A stretch of 64,000 nt of DNA from Seiridium cupressi (lineage: Eukaryota; Ascomycota; Sordariomycetes; Amphisphaeriales; Sporocadaceae). The notes below the pieces were generated by a model that ran no database searches, was not told where the DNA came from, and saw only the letters and a program-made list of their open reading frames with translations. The position numbers were made by a program, and so were the translations under genes. The stretch's first letter is position 1. Each line of letters opens with the position of its first letter. The DNA lies in assembly GCA_036674765.1 (NCBI GenBank), contig JARVKI010000076.1:62001-126000 (forward strand), read 5' to 3'. Below, piece after piece: positions 1 to 11,813 of this stretch.

Positions 1-3000
1 TAGCGATTATTTTTAAGAAATTATTTTATAACGCTTTAAAATTTAAAAATGTTTTAATAAAAGCCGTTATAAAAAACAGGTTTAAAAACGCTTATACCCT
101 TTATATAATATTTAAAAATAACGTTTAATTAAAAATAAAACATTTAAATTATATAAATATATCTTAAATTAATTATATTAACCGATTATATAATCGATAT
201 TTTAAAAAAAAACTAAAATATAAATTTTTCCCTGAAAAACTAAAGCTAGATTTTATTAAAATATTATAAATTAAAAGATAAATAAAAAACGTTATTATTA
301 CTTATAAAAACCCTTGAAAATACGCGGTAATTACTAGCGACTTATAAAAAATACGCGAATACGCTTTAAAATTGCAAATATAAAATTAATATAAAATCGA
401 CGAATGTTTAATTTACGCTAACGAGAAAAGTTTAACTTAAAAACAAATTAAAAAATATAATAAAACAGGACGACTTTTAATTAAATTAAAATCCCTTTTA
501 CTTAATATTATTATAAATTAATAAGAAAAAAAAATAATCCCGAAAAATTAATCCGAAAAGTATTCGAAAAATAACGTAATAAAAAAGTCGGATTATAAAT
601 TTATAAAATTATAAATCGGATTTAAACGTAATAATAAAATAAAAGATTAACGCCTTTTATATAAATAATGTTATAAATCTTTATAAAAGTAAAAATAAAA
701 TAGGAAACTAACGAGTAAAAATATAACGAATTTTTAATATATTAAAACTAAAAAGATTTATATGCGAATTACGCCTTTACTTATTAAAAAGCCGAAAATA
801 AAAAAAAGTAACGATAATATAACCGACGCGATAAGCGTTTAAAAAATAATTAAAACCGTATATAATAAAATAATAACGGTTAAATATTAAATCTTTATAT
901 ATTATAAAAATAAGCGTATATAACTATTTTATAATTAAAATACGGATTATAAATTAAAATATTAAAGTTTTAATTAATATAAAAGCTTAAGGAAATTTTA
1001 TTTTATTATAAATCGTTAATAAATTTTAAATATTATAAAAATAAAAAAAGACGCTTTATTAATTTAAAATTATAAATAAAAAATTAATAATATATAATAA
1101 TAAAACCGTTAATATAAAAACTACGTATATTTAAATTTATATTTAAAATTATAATAAAATATTTACGTGCGATATTATAAAAATTATAAATTACGATTTA
1201 ATTTTAAGAATACCTTAATTATAAGCGAGTAATTCTCAAATAAATTAAAATATAAACTAGTTTTAATAAAATATATTAAAAGGAGATTTAACCTTTAAAT
1301 AACGCTTAACGAAAAAACCTTTAAATAAGCTTAAAATATTTAAATTTTACGTTATAACTAAAAATATTAAATTAAAACTTATATATAAAATATTTAAAAA
1401 ATATAAAAAGTTTAGCGATTTATTTAATAAAAAACTAAATATAAAATTATTTATATATATAAAATTTAATTATAAAATACTTTTAAAAAAAGTATAAAAC
1501 TATATTTTATATTTATTTACCCGGGATAATTATAATATAAAAAAACGTTTAAAAAATATTTTAACGAGATATTATCAAAAAGATAAATTAAAGAATTTAC
1601 TTTATTTATAAAATATTTAATACTTTTTATATTTAAAAAAAAATAAGGATAAAAAGCTTAATTAAAAGCTTTATATCGATTATTAAAAACTTAACGAAAT
1701 TATAATTAAAAATAAATACCTTTTATTATTAATTAAAAACCTACGAAATAAATTATATAATATTAAATAGTTTACGGTTTTAAACTTATTAAACGTATAT
1801 AAATTAATTAAAATTAAAAAAGGCGACGAATAAAAGATAGTATTTTATAATAAATATAAATACTTTAAATATTTAATTATACTTTTTAAATTTATAAATA
1901 TATTTATAAACTTTTAAAATATAATTAATACGGTATTACGAGACTTTTTAAATAAATTCGTAATAATTTATTTTAATAATATATTTATATTTTTAAATAC
2001 GATTAAAAAACATAAGTAATACGTTATAATAATATTTAAAAAATTATAAAAAGTAAATTTTTTAATAAATTTAAAAAAAAAATGAATTTTATTAGTAAAA
2101 AATTACTTTCGTAAAATACGTAATATTTTTAAGAAAAGTCCGAATAAAAGATTTTAAAATAATAATAATTAAAAAATAACTTACGCTTTAAAACGTTATA
2201 AACGTACGATCCTTTTTAAAGTTAACGAATTATTATAAAATATTTATCTTTAACTTTGTAAAAATAGGAAGCTTTTTAACGAATTTAATTAAAAAAAACT
2301 TATTATTTTAATAAATTTATATTAAATAATAAGCGTTTAAAGAATTTAAAAAAAAGATAACGGAAAAACTTATTATAATTATAACCGATTTTAATAAAAA
2401 ATTTAAAATTAAAATTAATATATCGGATTATACGATTAAAGGCTAATTTAACTAATGAAAAAACGATAAAAAATTATACTTTATCGCTTATTACTTTAAA
2501 AAACTTAATAAATTAAAGTTTAATTACTAAATCTACGATAAGGAATTAATAATAATTATTAAAGCATTTAAAAAATAAAAATATTATTTTAATAGAATAA
2601 TATATTAAATTAAAATTTATACCGATTATAAAAACTTAATATCGTTTATTAATAATAAAAAACTTAATATACGATAAATATAATAATCGGAGTTTTTAAT
2701 AAATTTTAATTTTAATATTATTTACCGAAAAAGATTAAATAATAAAAGAGCCGACGCGTTAAATCGTAAATCGAATTACTTTTAAAAAGCATTTAAAAAA
2801 ATATATATTATCTTTACGATTAACGAGGAAAAAAACCTTGTATTAATTATAAATTTATACGTTATTAATTATATAATTATATAAAAAATATAAATTGAAA
2901 AAATTAGCAAAAAATATTAAAAAACGGAAGTTTTAATATATTAAAAGAAAATATACCTTTTTAAAAAATTTTAAAAAGAACTTATTTAAAAATATTACGT

Positions 3001-5750
3001 ATTATTATTTAACGGATATATAAGAATATTTAAAACTATTAAAAAAATTTAATAATACTTCGATTACGAAAATTTAAAATGGTATATTTTTAAAGTTATT
3101 AAAAATTATAATCTTTATAATAAAGTTAAAATATTTAAATATAAATTATATAAGGAATTATAATTAATAACGTTACTTAATAAAATTTAAAAATTAATCG
3201 TTATAAACTTTATTATTAAATTATTATTATTAAAGGAATTAATAACGAATATAAAATATAATACCGTTTTTATTATTACGGAACGATTTATAAAATATAA
3301 ATATTTTATTTTATATAAAAAAGTAAACGACGTTATAAAGCTCGCTTATATTATTTTTAAAATTATAATTAATTAATACGGGTTATTAAATAAATTTATT
3401 TTTAATAAAAATAAACTTTTTACGTTAAAATTTTAATAAACCTTTATATTATAATTAAGAATTAAATATAATTTATTTATAATATTTTATTTATAAATAA
3501 ATAAATAAATAAAACGAGCGAATTAAATATTTAAATAATATTTACGATATTACGTTAATTATAAATAAAATAATTAAATATAATTATTATTAATTATATA
3601 ATTCGCTTATAATAATGCGATTAATAAACTTATTAAAATGTTATTATTTTACGTTAATTATAATTATAAATTAAATATTATTAAAAAACTATTTAAAAGT
3701 AAATAAGCGTTTAAAACTATTAAATACGTTAATAAACTTTAATTATTATAATAATCTTTATAATAAAAACTTTTATTTTTTTAATAATAAATAAAATAAT
3801 ATTACGATAAAAAAAATTAAAAGATTAACTTTTATAAAAGGAAATAAAGTTTATTTATTATATAAAAATATTAAAATAAAATAATTAAACGATAAACTCG
3901 ATTTTAAAAAACTTAAACTATTTAAAATCGAAAAAGTTATTTTAAAAGTTAATTTTAAATTATCGTTATTAAAAATAATGCGAAATTACTTTATTATATA
4001 CGTATTTTTATTTAAATTAATATTTAAAAACGTTAAAATTAATATAATATTAAAAATAAAAACTAATTAATAAAAATATAAAATAAAAAAATACTAAAAT
4101 ATTATAAAAAATAAAAACCTTTAATACTTAATTAAATAAAAAGATTACTTATTTAAAAAGAATATTTAAGAATTTAAAAAGTATATTAAAGGTTATACCG
4201 CTTTTAAATAATATTTTTAAAATTTAAAAAGCCGCCCGGAAAATTAAAAAACAAACTTACGGCGCTTTAGTCCACGATACCGACAGTTCCGTACGACTGC
4301 GCGACGACTATAACCTCCGATTTTACGCGTTCTTATTTTTCGAGCTCGTTTAAAAATCGAAAACCCCGGCGGACTAGCTCGGCATTTTTTATACGAGCAA
4401 AATTACGTTATTTCCGCAAACGAACCAGCTTTAAAATACCCTTATTCGTTTGCTATTAAAAAGCTAAAAAATAACCTTTAACGGCTTATTCTTCTTATAT
4501 TAATTAACGGTATTTTTTTATAATACGTTTAAAAAAAAAAACGGGACCCCGTTATTATTATAAAAATAATTAACGCGAATATACTTTTTATATTTTATTA
4601 AACCTTTTATTATTACGCATTTTTAATCGCGACGAAAATAACGGGTATAAAGTATAATTTTAAAGTTAAACTCGTTAAAAGAATTTACGAAAAAATAATA
4701 ATAAGCGGTAAAACTAAGCGATAAAGAATTTTTCTTTTATTTCCAAATACGATTAAATATAATAACTATATATTATAAAAATTTAAGGAAAAAAGGAACT
4801 TATTAAAATCTAAATAAGCGATAACGATTTATTTATAAGATTTCGGGTTTAGAAAGCTAAGCTAAAAGAAAAGAAATTTAATATTACGAATATAAATCGG
4901 AAAAAAGCCGGAATAAAATAAATATTACCTTGTAAATATAAATTAAACTAATAACGGAAAATAAATAAATATAATTATATAAAAAGTAAATATATTAAAT
5001 ATTAATATAATAAAAATAAAGTAAACGGTAAAAATTAATTAAAGTTAAAAAATTAATAATAATTAATAAAACTTATTAATTAACGTTAATTATAATTAAT
5101 TCCGCTTATTAAATAAACGTAAATAAAATAAAATTAATAAAAGAATAAATAAATATATATATAATAAACATTTCTTATATAAATAATTATTATTTTAATA
5201 ATTAATTTAAATACTTATTTATTTATAAATAAAGCTTATTAAACTTTAACGTTTATATTTTTATTTTTAAAATTTAATATTCTTATTTTATATTACGTAC
5301 CTTATTAATATAAATTTAATACTAATATATTATTTTAAAGTTTATCTTAACGATAATATATTCGTTATAATTATATACACTTCTTTAAACTATAATAGGT
5401 TTATAAATATATAATTTAATAATATAATAAAATTAAAATCTATCGGCTTATAAGATATAAAATATTTAATTTATTTACGAAGTTTGAAAATTTTGCGGTT
5501 TTTTCTCCACTTCTTTTATAAATATTCGTTAAATTTTTAACGAAATATATAAGACAGTGTGCAGTTTCCCGCTTAAACCTCTTATAAGTAAAATTCGATC
5601 GACAAAGGACTTTATACGGGTCTTTTTCTTTCCGATAGCATAACGACGATTTTTGCGTAGTGTTGTTTATTTTATCTTTTTACTATTAGCGCTATTAGCG
5701 GCTTGGCAGCGCTGGTTACCCTAAATTAAAAATAAGGCAACTGCACACTC
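1..5750. repeat. AT-rich RIP-degraded repeat block
   Basis: This stretch is overwhelmingly A and T, with almost no open reading frame on either strand, and changes abruptly to ordinary GC content near 5700-5760. TpA-rich, CpA-poor DNA of this kind is the usual footprint of repeat-induced point mutation in ascomycetes. It contains a recognisable retrotransposon pol (separate entry). A patch of nearly normal base composition survives at about 4250-4440. 4450-5500 is again AT-rich with no recognisable coding remains and could be the 3' end or LTR of the element. No host gene is visible. Confidence 0.9.
1640..4070 (+). mobile_element. Ty3/Gypsy LTR retrotransposon pol, RIP-mutated relic
   Basis: Translation through stops shows an ordered Ty3/Gypsy pol. 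At about 1650-1720 there is a reverse transcriptase block reading KLYIDY*KLNEI, the usual CIDYRKLNEI. At 1951-2022 is the RT catalytic box, here IIYFNNIFIF in place of VVYLDDILIF. RNase H follows at about 2400-2560, with SDYTIKG and YDKELIIIIKAF. An integrase-like segment lies near 3268-3330 (ITERFIKYKYF), and the integrase C-terminal block at about 3888-4040 (LFKIEKVI, LSLLK). The order RT-RNaseH-IN separates it from Copia elements. Both catalytic Asp codons of the RT box have become Asn (GAY to AAY), the transition RIP produces. Many Trp, Arg and Gln codons are now stops. The element cannot be active. LTR boundaries could not be located by eye. Confidence 0.85.
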
Positions 5751-7187
5751 TGCACGTACTTAACGGTAGACCAGAAGGGAGCGCCCCCAATCAGAGACTG
5801 CGTACGTAATTATGGATTTATTAGTGCATATTCTATTATGACTCTAGCACTGGGGATCAGCCCCTTCAAACGTGGAGCTAGCGGCGACCACACAAGTATT
5901 TTAAAGTGGGTATTGAATTCACTTGGGCACTGCGTCGGTCCCTGTCGGAAGCTAACACCGACACGTATACGGGGACTATGTTTCACTCGCGAGTCGAGCC
6001 GAACACTGATAAGATGTGCGATTGGAGTGAAGCGAGCATTCCATTCGTAAGCGACTTCGTAGGCCCCGATTGTATACAACTGTTGATTTGGACCTAGTGA
6101 GAGTGTACCAGCACAACGTGGGCCACAGGATCTGTATGAACCCGTCTCGTATCTTTCCGAGACGACGGTTGCGCACTAACAATAGGCCATCTATTAGAAC
6201 AGAAGATCTCACGACGGCCAGAAACCGACGTCTTTGTTCGGAGCTACTAGTTTTCACTACTATCGACTGGGAGAATAAATCACATGCCAACTTGCAGGCA
6301 GGAAAAAAAAAAAAGAAGAAGAAGGAATCGAATCATAACCCCAGGACCACTCACCCCGCAGTGTGTTCTACCAGCGAACCAGGGTCCTAGGATTTCCAGC
6401 GCTGAAAGGGCTGCTCTTACCCAGCTAAACTTGGTCACAATAGCATTAGCATCAGCACTCTCTTCTGGCGGGGCCACTACCGGCAGTGGAGAAAACTGCA
6501 GGGTCTTGTTTAATCGCCAGTTCGTTCTCGCTCTTGTGCCGGCAAAGTTCAAGGTATTGATGCTGCACAAGTCTGTAGAAAGAATAGCAGTGGGTAAGGG
6601 AAAAGTTGATGGTCGATATTCCTCAAAATTCACATATATGGGAATCATGGATTTGGGTATGTATTGGAAGAAAAAACGGCTTCGCGCCAACCTGCCAGAA
6701 TCATCCAGACCCCTGGTTTCAACAATTCCCTCCAGTAATGCCCACACATCATCCCCGCAGCATGCGAGATATTGGTACGATACCCCGACTATTACAGGTG
6801 GCGTTGTCAGACGCCAACTAACTACTACGGTACCAGGCCTATTAGAAGTCCCCCTGTCAGGTAGAAAATTCGTGGCACAGACCAGGTACATTGATTCTCC
6901 CATAAAAAGGGCACCCCTGCCAATATCGTAGGTACCTCGTTGGGAGCCTTCTAATTACCTTGCGACCGTTGTAGACTAGTCCCCGCATATGCAACGATCA
7001 GCACAACCAACGCACGCCATGTAGCTCTATCCTTCTGCCATGCATGATAAGCATCACATGTTTAGTCAGGGGTGTTATATAGAGTCTGCACCCTCTCGCA
7101 CCTGCATGCAGACTCCAATGCAAACAAGTCACTTAGCTTCCTGTTTGTTCCGCATCTTACGCCGATATACGTTGATTCACAACCACG
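5751..7187. other. Gene-free stretch between AT-rich block and dioxygenase
   Basis: Base composition is ordinary. Open frames longer than 200 codons overlap on both strands at about 6280-6930, but neither resembles a family I know, and neither has convincing splice or start context. A purine run lies at about 6301-6325. I see no RNA gene. The last few hundred bases should contain the promoter of the downstream dioxygenase. Confidence 0.5.
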
Positions 7188-8546
7188 ATGGCTGGAGTGC
7201 CCCCCGGCAAGACTTTCACCCCTGGCTTGGACTTCAGCGGGCAGACATACAGCAATCTCGCCAACAATATCGAAGCCGACATCACACGGGCCCATGAGAT
7301 CATCAAGGAGAAGCTCCCACTTCTCGGTGAGCTCAAAGCCCTGCTGTCAACCTCGTTTGGTGACAAAGCGCCATTCTTCATCGATGCACGGTCTGGCAAG
7401 GCGTCCATCTTGGACTCGACCAAAGACGAGCCTGATACGAAGCTGAACATCAAACCCGAATACATTGCGCAGTTCTACGATGGCAAGCTTGAGCCACGAT
7501 ACGGTCTTTTCAAAGATGCGTTTTTCAATGAAGCGTCTATGCCTTCTGGTTCAGTCCCAGTGGCTATCAAGTTTGCCGACTTGTTGACCCCGCACCCACC
7601 TGTGCCACCCAGGGCCGCTGATACATTCGACCGGCTACCGCAGCCGACCGACGACATCGAGCAGGTCAAGCGGGATGTCAAGGAGTTCGGATATGGTATT
7701 GTAAGCAATGCTACAGCTTCCCCACGTGATGCCCCGTGAGCCGAGGCTTGGACCTGGCACTAACCTTGATCAAATGAATAGGCGAAGAATGTTTTGACTC
7801 CGGAGCAAGTTGCCATCATGAAGAACGCCGTACAAGCGCAGGCTGCAGGCGAGCGCGAAGCCGGCATTGCGCAGGTAGACGGAGGAGCGAAAGGAACTAA
7901 CCAACGACTGTGGACTTTGGTCAACAAGGGAGAGGATTTCTTGGACCTTCTCAACCACCCAATTATCGATGAGATGGTTCCCTGGTTCCTGGGGGAGCAC
8001 GCCATTATCACCACATACACAGCTAACATTGCGCGTCCTGGCAACGTGCCCATGCAGTTGCACACTGACCAAGTCGCTGTGCAACCCCCGATCCGTGACT
8101 TGGCCTTCGGCATGAATATCATGTTCTACCTTGAAGATGTCACAGAACAGAATGGCGGTACGCGCGTGTACCCAGGGTCTCACGTCGGTCAGATCGCACC
8201 CCCTGACATCTTCACCGTGGATGGCACCGTTGCCGCCGCAGCTCCAGCAGGTTCGGCCCTAGTGTTCGAGAGTCGTCTGTGGCACGCTACCGGTCCCAAT
8301 CGCGAAGAGTCCGGCGAGAGACCTGTCATCCTTCTTTTCTTCATGCGTTCCTTTATCCGGCAGCAGGAGAACAACTTCCTGTCATTGCGCAAGGATGTAT
8401 GGCCAAAGTTGTCCGATCGTGTGAAGCGCATGTTGGGGTTTTATACGACCGGTGCTTTGGGTGGTGTAGATGGTGAGGTTAGAGAAGGTCTATTTGTGGA
8501 GTGGAAGGAAGGTGTTGGGAAGATGCGTGCGCCTCACAAGGTTTGA
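7188..8546 (+). CDS. SCP2-PhyH fusion: Fe(II)/2-oxoglutarate dioxygenase with N-terminal sterol-carrier domain
   Basis: Two exons, 7188-7700 and 7782-8546, give 425 residues. The intron starts GTAAGC, has a CTAAC branch and ends TAG. The C-terminal half is a phytanoyl-CoA dioxygenase domain that binds iron through H265, D267 (HTD) and H339 (LWHATG), with R360 as the likely 2-oxoglutarate contact. Residues about 55-133 (from APFFIDARSGKAS through PVAIKFADLL) look like an SCP2 lipid-carrier domain: an IDxxxGxxS-like start, a 'YxxxFxDGKLEPxxGLF' core and a closing 'AIKFADLL' helix. Such enzymes hydroxylate or desaturate acyl, terpenoid or peptide substrates, and an SCP2 domain would suit a lipid-like substrate. 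No C-terminal peroxisomal SKL is present (it ends PHKV). It is separated from the NRPS cluster by two unrelated genes, so membership is uncertain. The dioxygenase call is firm and the SCP2 call is by pattern only. Confidence 0.85.
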
Positions 8547-8699
8547 GGCCTCAACTACCATACCAATGAGTATATCAGTGTATATAGTGAAGCGAACTGC
8601 AGCGAGTGAATGAAAAAAAAAAAAAAAATACTTTACGATACCGCAGACCGTCGGGCAGTATCCCGCCACTGGCAGCGTCACCCAGCAGTAGATAGGTTC

Positions 8700-10116
8700 A
8701 CCTCCAGCTCCAGCTTCTCATCCATCGAGGATCTCAGGGCTCAGCTAGATTTGACAGGAGGAGAAACTCAAAAATTGTCCCGAATCTTGTCCACAAGGCC
8801 GAAGGTGTTTCCTTGTGGGCAGTCCTAGCAAAAAGATCTCTGAAGTCTGGCATACAAACGGCGACACATTGGGAGAGCTGAGAGGCCGACCAGAGGAGCT
8901 GCCGGGTGAACTCAAAGACCTTTTTGCCTGTATGCTTCAAAGAGTGCCTCGGATGCATTGGAAACAAGCACAACAGCTATTGCGACTCGGTCTTCACAAC
9001 CTTGATGTCGAGACAGGAACCTGTAAGTTTGCGAATCGAGAGTAGATGCTGCAGCCTCTTGGGTATTCAGGACTTTGGCTCTGGCGATTGGCGGGAGCAA
9101 TGTGTGCTGCACATTCACAAGACTGTCGTCGAATATCTTCGGAGCGAAGTAGCCCTGCCTGACGAGCTCCAATCATGTGCCAACCGTTCTCCTCAGACCT
9201 GGATGTCCTTGCTCTCTGCTAGTCTGGCAATGATCAAGATGTCCACCCTGGAACCTCGAGATCAAGAAATTCTACAGTTGGTACTCTACTACTTTGACCT
9301 ACTCAGCTTAACATTTCCAGATATGTTGGCTACTTTTATTTGTTGTCGTTCTCTGCTATCACCACGCAAGTCCAGAGGCCAGTCATGAGCTTGACTTTTT
9401 TCAGCGTGGTCGTTCGACGAGAAGGCGGAAAACCTGCTACCACGGTACGATCAAACTTGTGGACAGGACAGTAGCTTTTCGGAACGCAAGGCATTTGGCA
9501 CTTCTAGTGGCACTATTCCAGTACTTGGAGCAGAGCCTAGAGAGCTTGGAGCCCATGGAACGAAGGACTCTACATTCCTGCCGCATAATTGGTTCTCGCG
9601 TTATATCAGCGGCTATCGGACTTTCGCAGAGACCTATGGCACTCTACCCTCTTCGCTGGAGAGAATTAAATAATTGCTTTATCACGGCAATGGAGTAAAT
9701 GCATCCTTTGAACCTGGCCAATCCGTACGTCAATTATGGGAAACGTTCCCCTTGGGGAAAGACCCGCATGCACCAGAAATTACCGATTTGCTCACTCAAC
9801 GAGGCTTGATCGAGGTCGATTCAAACTCTCCAAGTGCAAAAAGTTTCTACCCCGGGTCCGAGAGTATAATGCTTGGTTGTCAGAAAGCACAGACCATTTC
9901 GATCCTGTGGGGCCTGCCTATCTGGGGGATGAAATGTCTGTAGCATCAGAGGTCGAAGCTTTAGAGGACAGTCCCTCAGATGATCGCATCACTAATCCTC
10001 CTCTGGCAATAAAATCTATTTCAATTGAAAAGCGAAGCCGAACAGACGGCTTAGGCAAACCAAAAACTTCGAAGTCGCTAGGTCTCTGGACTCGCATTAA
10101 GAGGCAGCGTAGGTAG
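8700..10116 (+). pseudogene. Broken NACHT/STAND (NLR-like) gene fragment
   Basis: Pieces in different frames match the part of fungal NACHT proteins that follows the NTPase. HKAEGVSLWAVL (about 8790-8830) corresponds to the 'KASGVFLWVxLVV' motif. After a one-base shift near 8862 the reading continues as NGDTLGELRGRPEELPGELKDLF, and later as HIHKTVVEYLRSEV (about 9105-9150), the family's 'FLHRTVRDFLE' motif. The NTPase itself (Walker A and B) is absent, stops interrupt each frame, and the tail runs to about 10116 in degraded form. In fungi these proteins act in allorecognition and immune-like cell death. This copy is a relic and has no evident link to the biosynthetic genes beside it. An unannotated intron cannot explain every frame change. 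Confidence 0.7.
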
Positions 10117-10544
10117 CATTGCTGTTATTCTAGAAGGAAGGGTTCATTTCGATCTCAGTGGTTTTATCACAAGCACATAGATTCTTGACGGTCTTGCTTC
10201 TGGAAATGACGAGGATATTCGCGCGGTAAACTTCATTGCAAGTTGACTGCTGCGCCTCGCTAACACACCGGCCGCAGCCGTGGCCTCCGGGTCACCCCTG
10301 CAGGATGACGTTTCACCTGGTTCAGCTCTGAGCGCATTTGGTAGTAGTGCGACGAGACGAACCCTTGAACTGTGCTTGACATAGCCAACTTGTGACGGCT
10401 GTGCATGTAACAGGCCACGAGGCTGGGCCGGTGCCAGCGCCTACCACAATGGGTTCGGAAAAGATAAAGGGGGATCTGAGTCTGGCTCTGGCTGTAACAT
10501 CCTTCTCAATTCTATACACTATATACATATCAGCCTTGCGAATC

Positions 10545-11813
10545 ATGGATAATTCACCCACCGCCTCACGTAACAAGCCCTCTATGGCAGTGCGAGGCTT
10601 GGTCACACTCCCAATCACGCCCCCCAAGCAGACAACCCAGACGAAAAATCGATCGCGAGTCAGGGCTGCTGCTGAGCCCTACGGGCGGCGCTCCTCTCAG
10701 ACAAACCAGCCAGATGGGAACTCGCCTCTCCAGAGGAGGCCGCAGCGTTTGTCTACATCTTCACCATCAGCAGCCAAAAGCGACTGCCCAAGCCCCGAGC
10801 CGGGCAGGACCGTTGCTATTGAGCCAGAACATGCCGATGACGTGAAAGGAAAATCACCTAGGAATCCTATTTGCGTTGATTCAGAAGACGAGCCACCGAA
10901 CTTGAGGGGTCTTCCAACCCGACCACAACTGCCAGATCAGTCTCAATCTGCCCCTATAATTACCTCAGCTTGCGGCCTTGGGGCGAAAGGCGAGACCCCA
11001 ACTCGGCCTGCGCCCGGCCATGCTGAAAGCGAGCCTGTCGCGCGCCGGAGACCAACTCCTGCGAAAGTAGACAAGAGGATCCAGGCCTGTCTACGAAGGA
11101 AATTGCCGGAGACGCAAGGCACGTCTGAAAAAGTTGGCAACAACTACATATTTGAGGCCATCACCGCGGAATGCTCCGGGCAAAAGCTGGTCAAGATTGG
11201 GGTGACGAAAAACTATGAACAATCCCGACTGGATAATATTGCCAGAAATTGTCAGCATGTGCTGGTTGATGAGCAGGATGACCCAGTGCAGGTGCCGATC
11301 CGACTTTACAAACGAGCAGAACAGTTGATGCACAAGGAACTCGAAGAATATAGACACTCTTGGCGTTGCCGGTGCAAGGTGAACCATAAGGAGTATTTCA
11401 ACGTCGACAAAGAGGTAGGACTCGAGGTCGTCCAGCGCTGGAGAGAATTCTGTCGGCGGGAACCCTATGACAGCGACGGGGAACTGCGGCCATTCTGGGC
11501 GGACAGACTAAATAAATTCAACATTATATGTGGGAATCCCGGCGCGCACTTGGACCACGAAAGCCGGGCAAGACGATGGTCAAAGTTTATGAATCCTGGC
11601 AAAAATGAGATATTACGTTACGATCTCAAAGAAGTAATTGGCAGGCTATGGAAGTGGCGCTGGCAGACCATCGGCCTCGCCCAATCATTCATCATAGTCC
11701 TCCTTACCGGCTCACATGTGGTGTCATTCTTTTGGTTCGTATTGCTGGTAGCTGGGATCCTGGTGGAAAACTCCGACGCATCGCTGCCTATCTTTCCAGA
11801 TGCGCTCAATTAG
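10545..11813 (+). CDS. T5orf172 / GIY-YIG-like domain protein with C-terminal membrane segment
   Basis: A single open frame of 422 residues from the ATG at 10545. An in-frame ATG at 10449 would add 32 residues, including a hydrophobic stretch; I prefer 10545 because TATA-like sequence (tatacactatatacat) lies just upstream of it. Residues 1-190 are Pro/Ser/Arg-rich and look disordered. Residues about 198-290 form a T5orf172 domain: YIFEA, then LVKIGVTKN, an Arg helix, AEQLMHKEL, and a CRCKxNHKEYF ending. This is the GIY-YIG-type nuclease-like fold also seen in the MUG113 family. Residues about 378-408 are strongly hydrophobic (SFIIVLLTG...FFWFVLLVAGILV), suggesting a membrane anchor. The function in fungi is unknown. 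It sits between the dioxygenase and the NRPS. Confidence 0.75.
   Translation: MDNSPTASRNKPSMAVRGLVTLPITPPKQTTQTKNRSRVRAAAEPYGRRSSQTNQPDGNSPLQRRPQRLSTSSPSAAKSDCPSPEPGRTVAIEPEHADDVKGKSPRNPICVDSEDEPPNLRGLPTRPQLPDQSQSAPIITSACGLGAKGETPTRPAPGHAESEPVARRRPTPAKVDKRIQACLRRKLPETQGTSEKVGNNYIFEAITAECSGQKLVKIGVTKNYEQSRLDNIARNCQHVLVDEQDDPVQVPIRLYKRAEQLMHKELEEYRHSWRCRCKVNHKEYFNVDKEVGLEVVQRWREFCRREPYDSDGELRPFWADRLNKFNIICGNPGAHLDHESRARRWSKFMNPGKNEILRYDLKEVIGRLWKWRWQTIGLAQSFIIVLLTGSHVVSFFWFVLLVAGILVENSDASLPIFPDALN

Noticed and set aside
6280..6931. Overlapping frames of more than 200 codons on both strands as a possible gene
   Set aside because: Composition and sequence resemble no family on either strand, and both frames cannot be explained as real; kept only as unassigned DNA.
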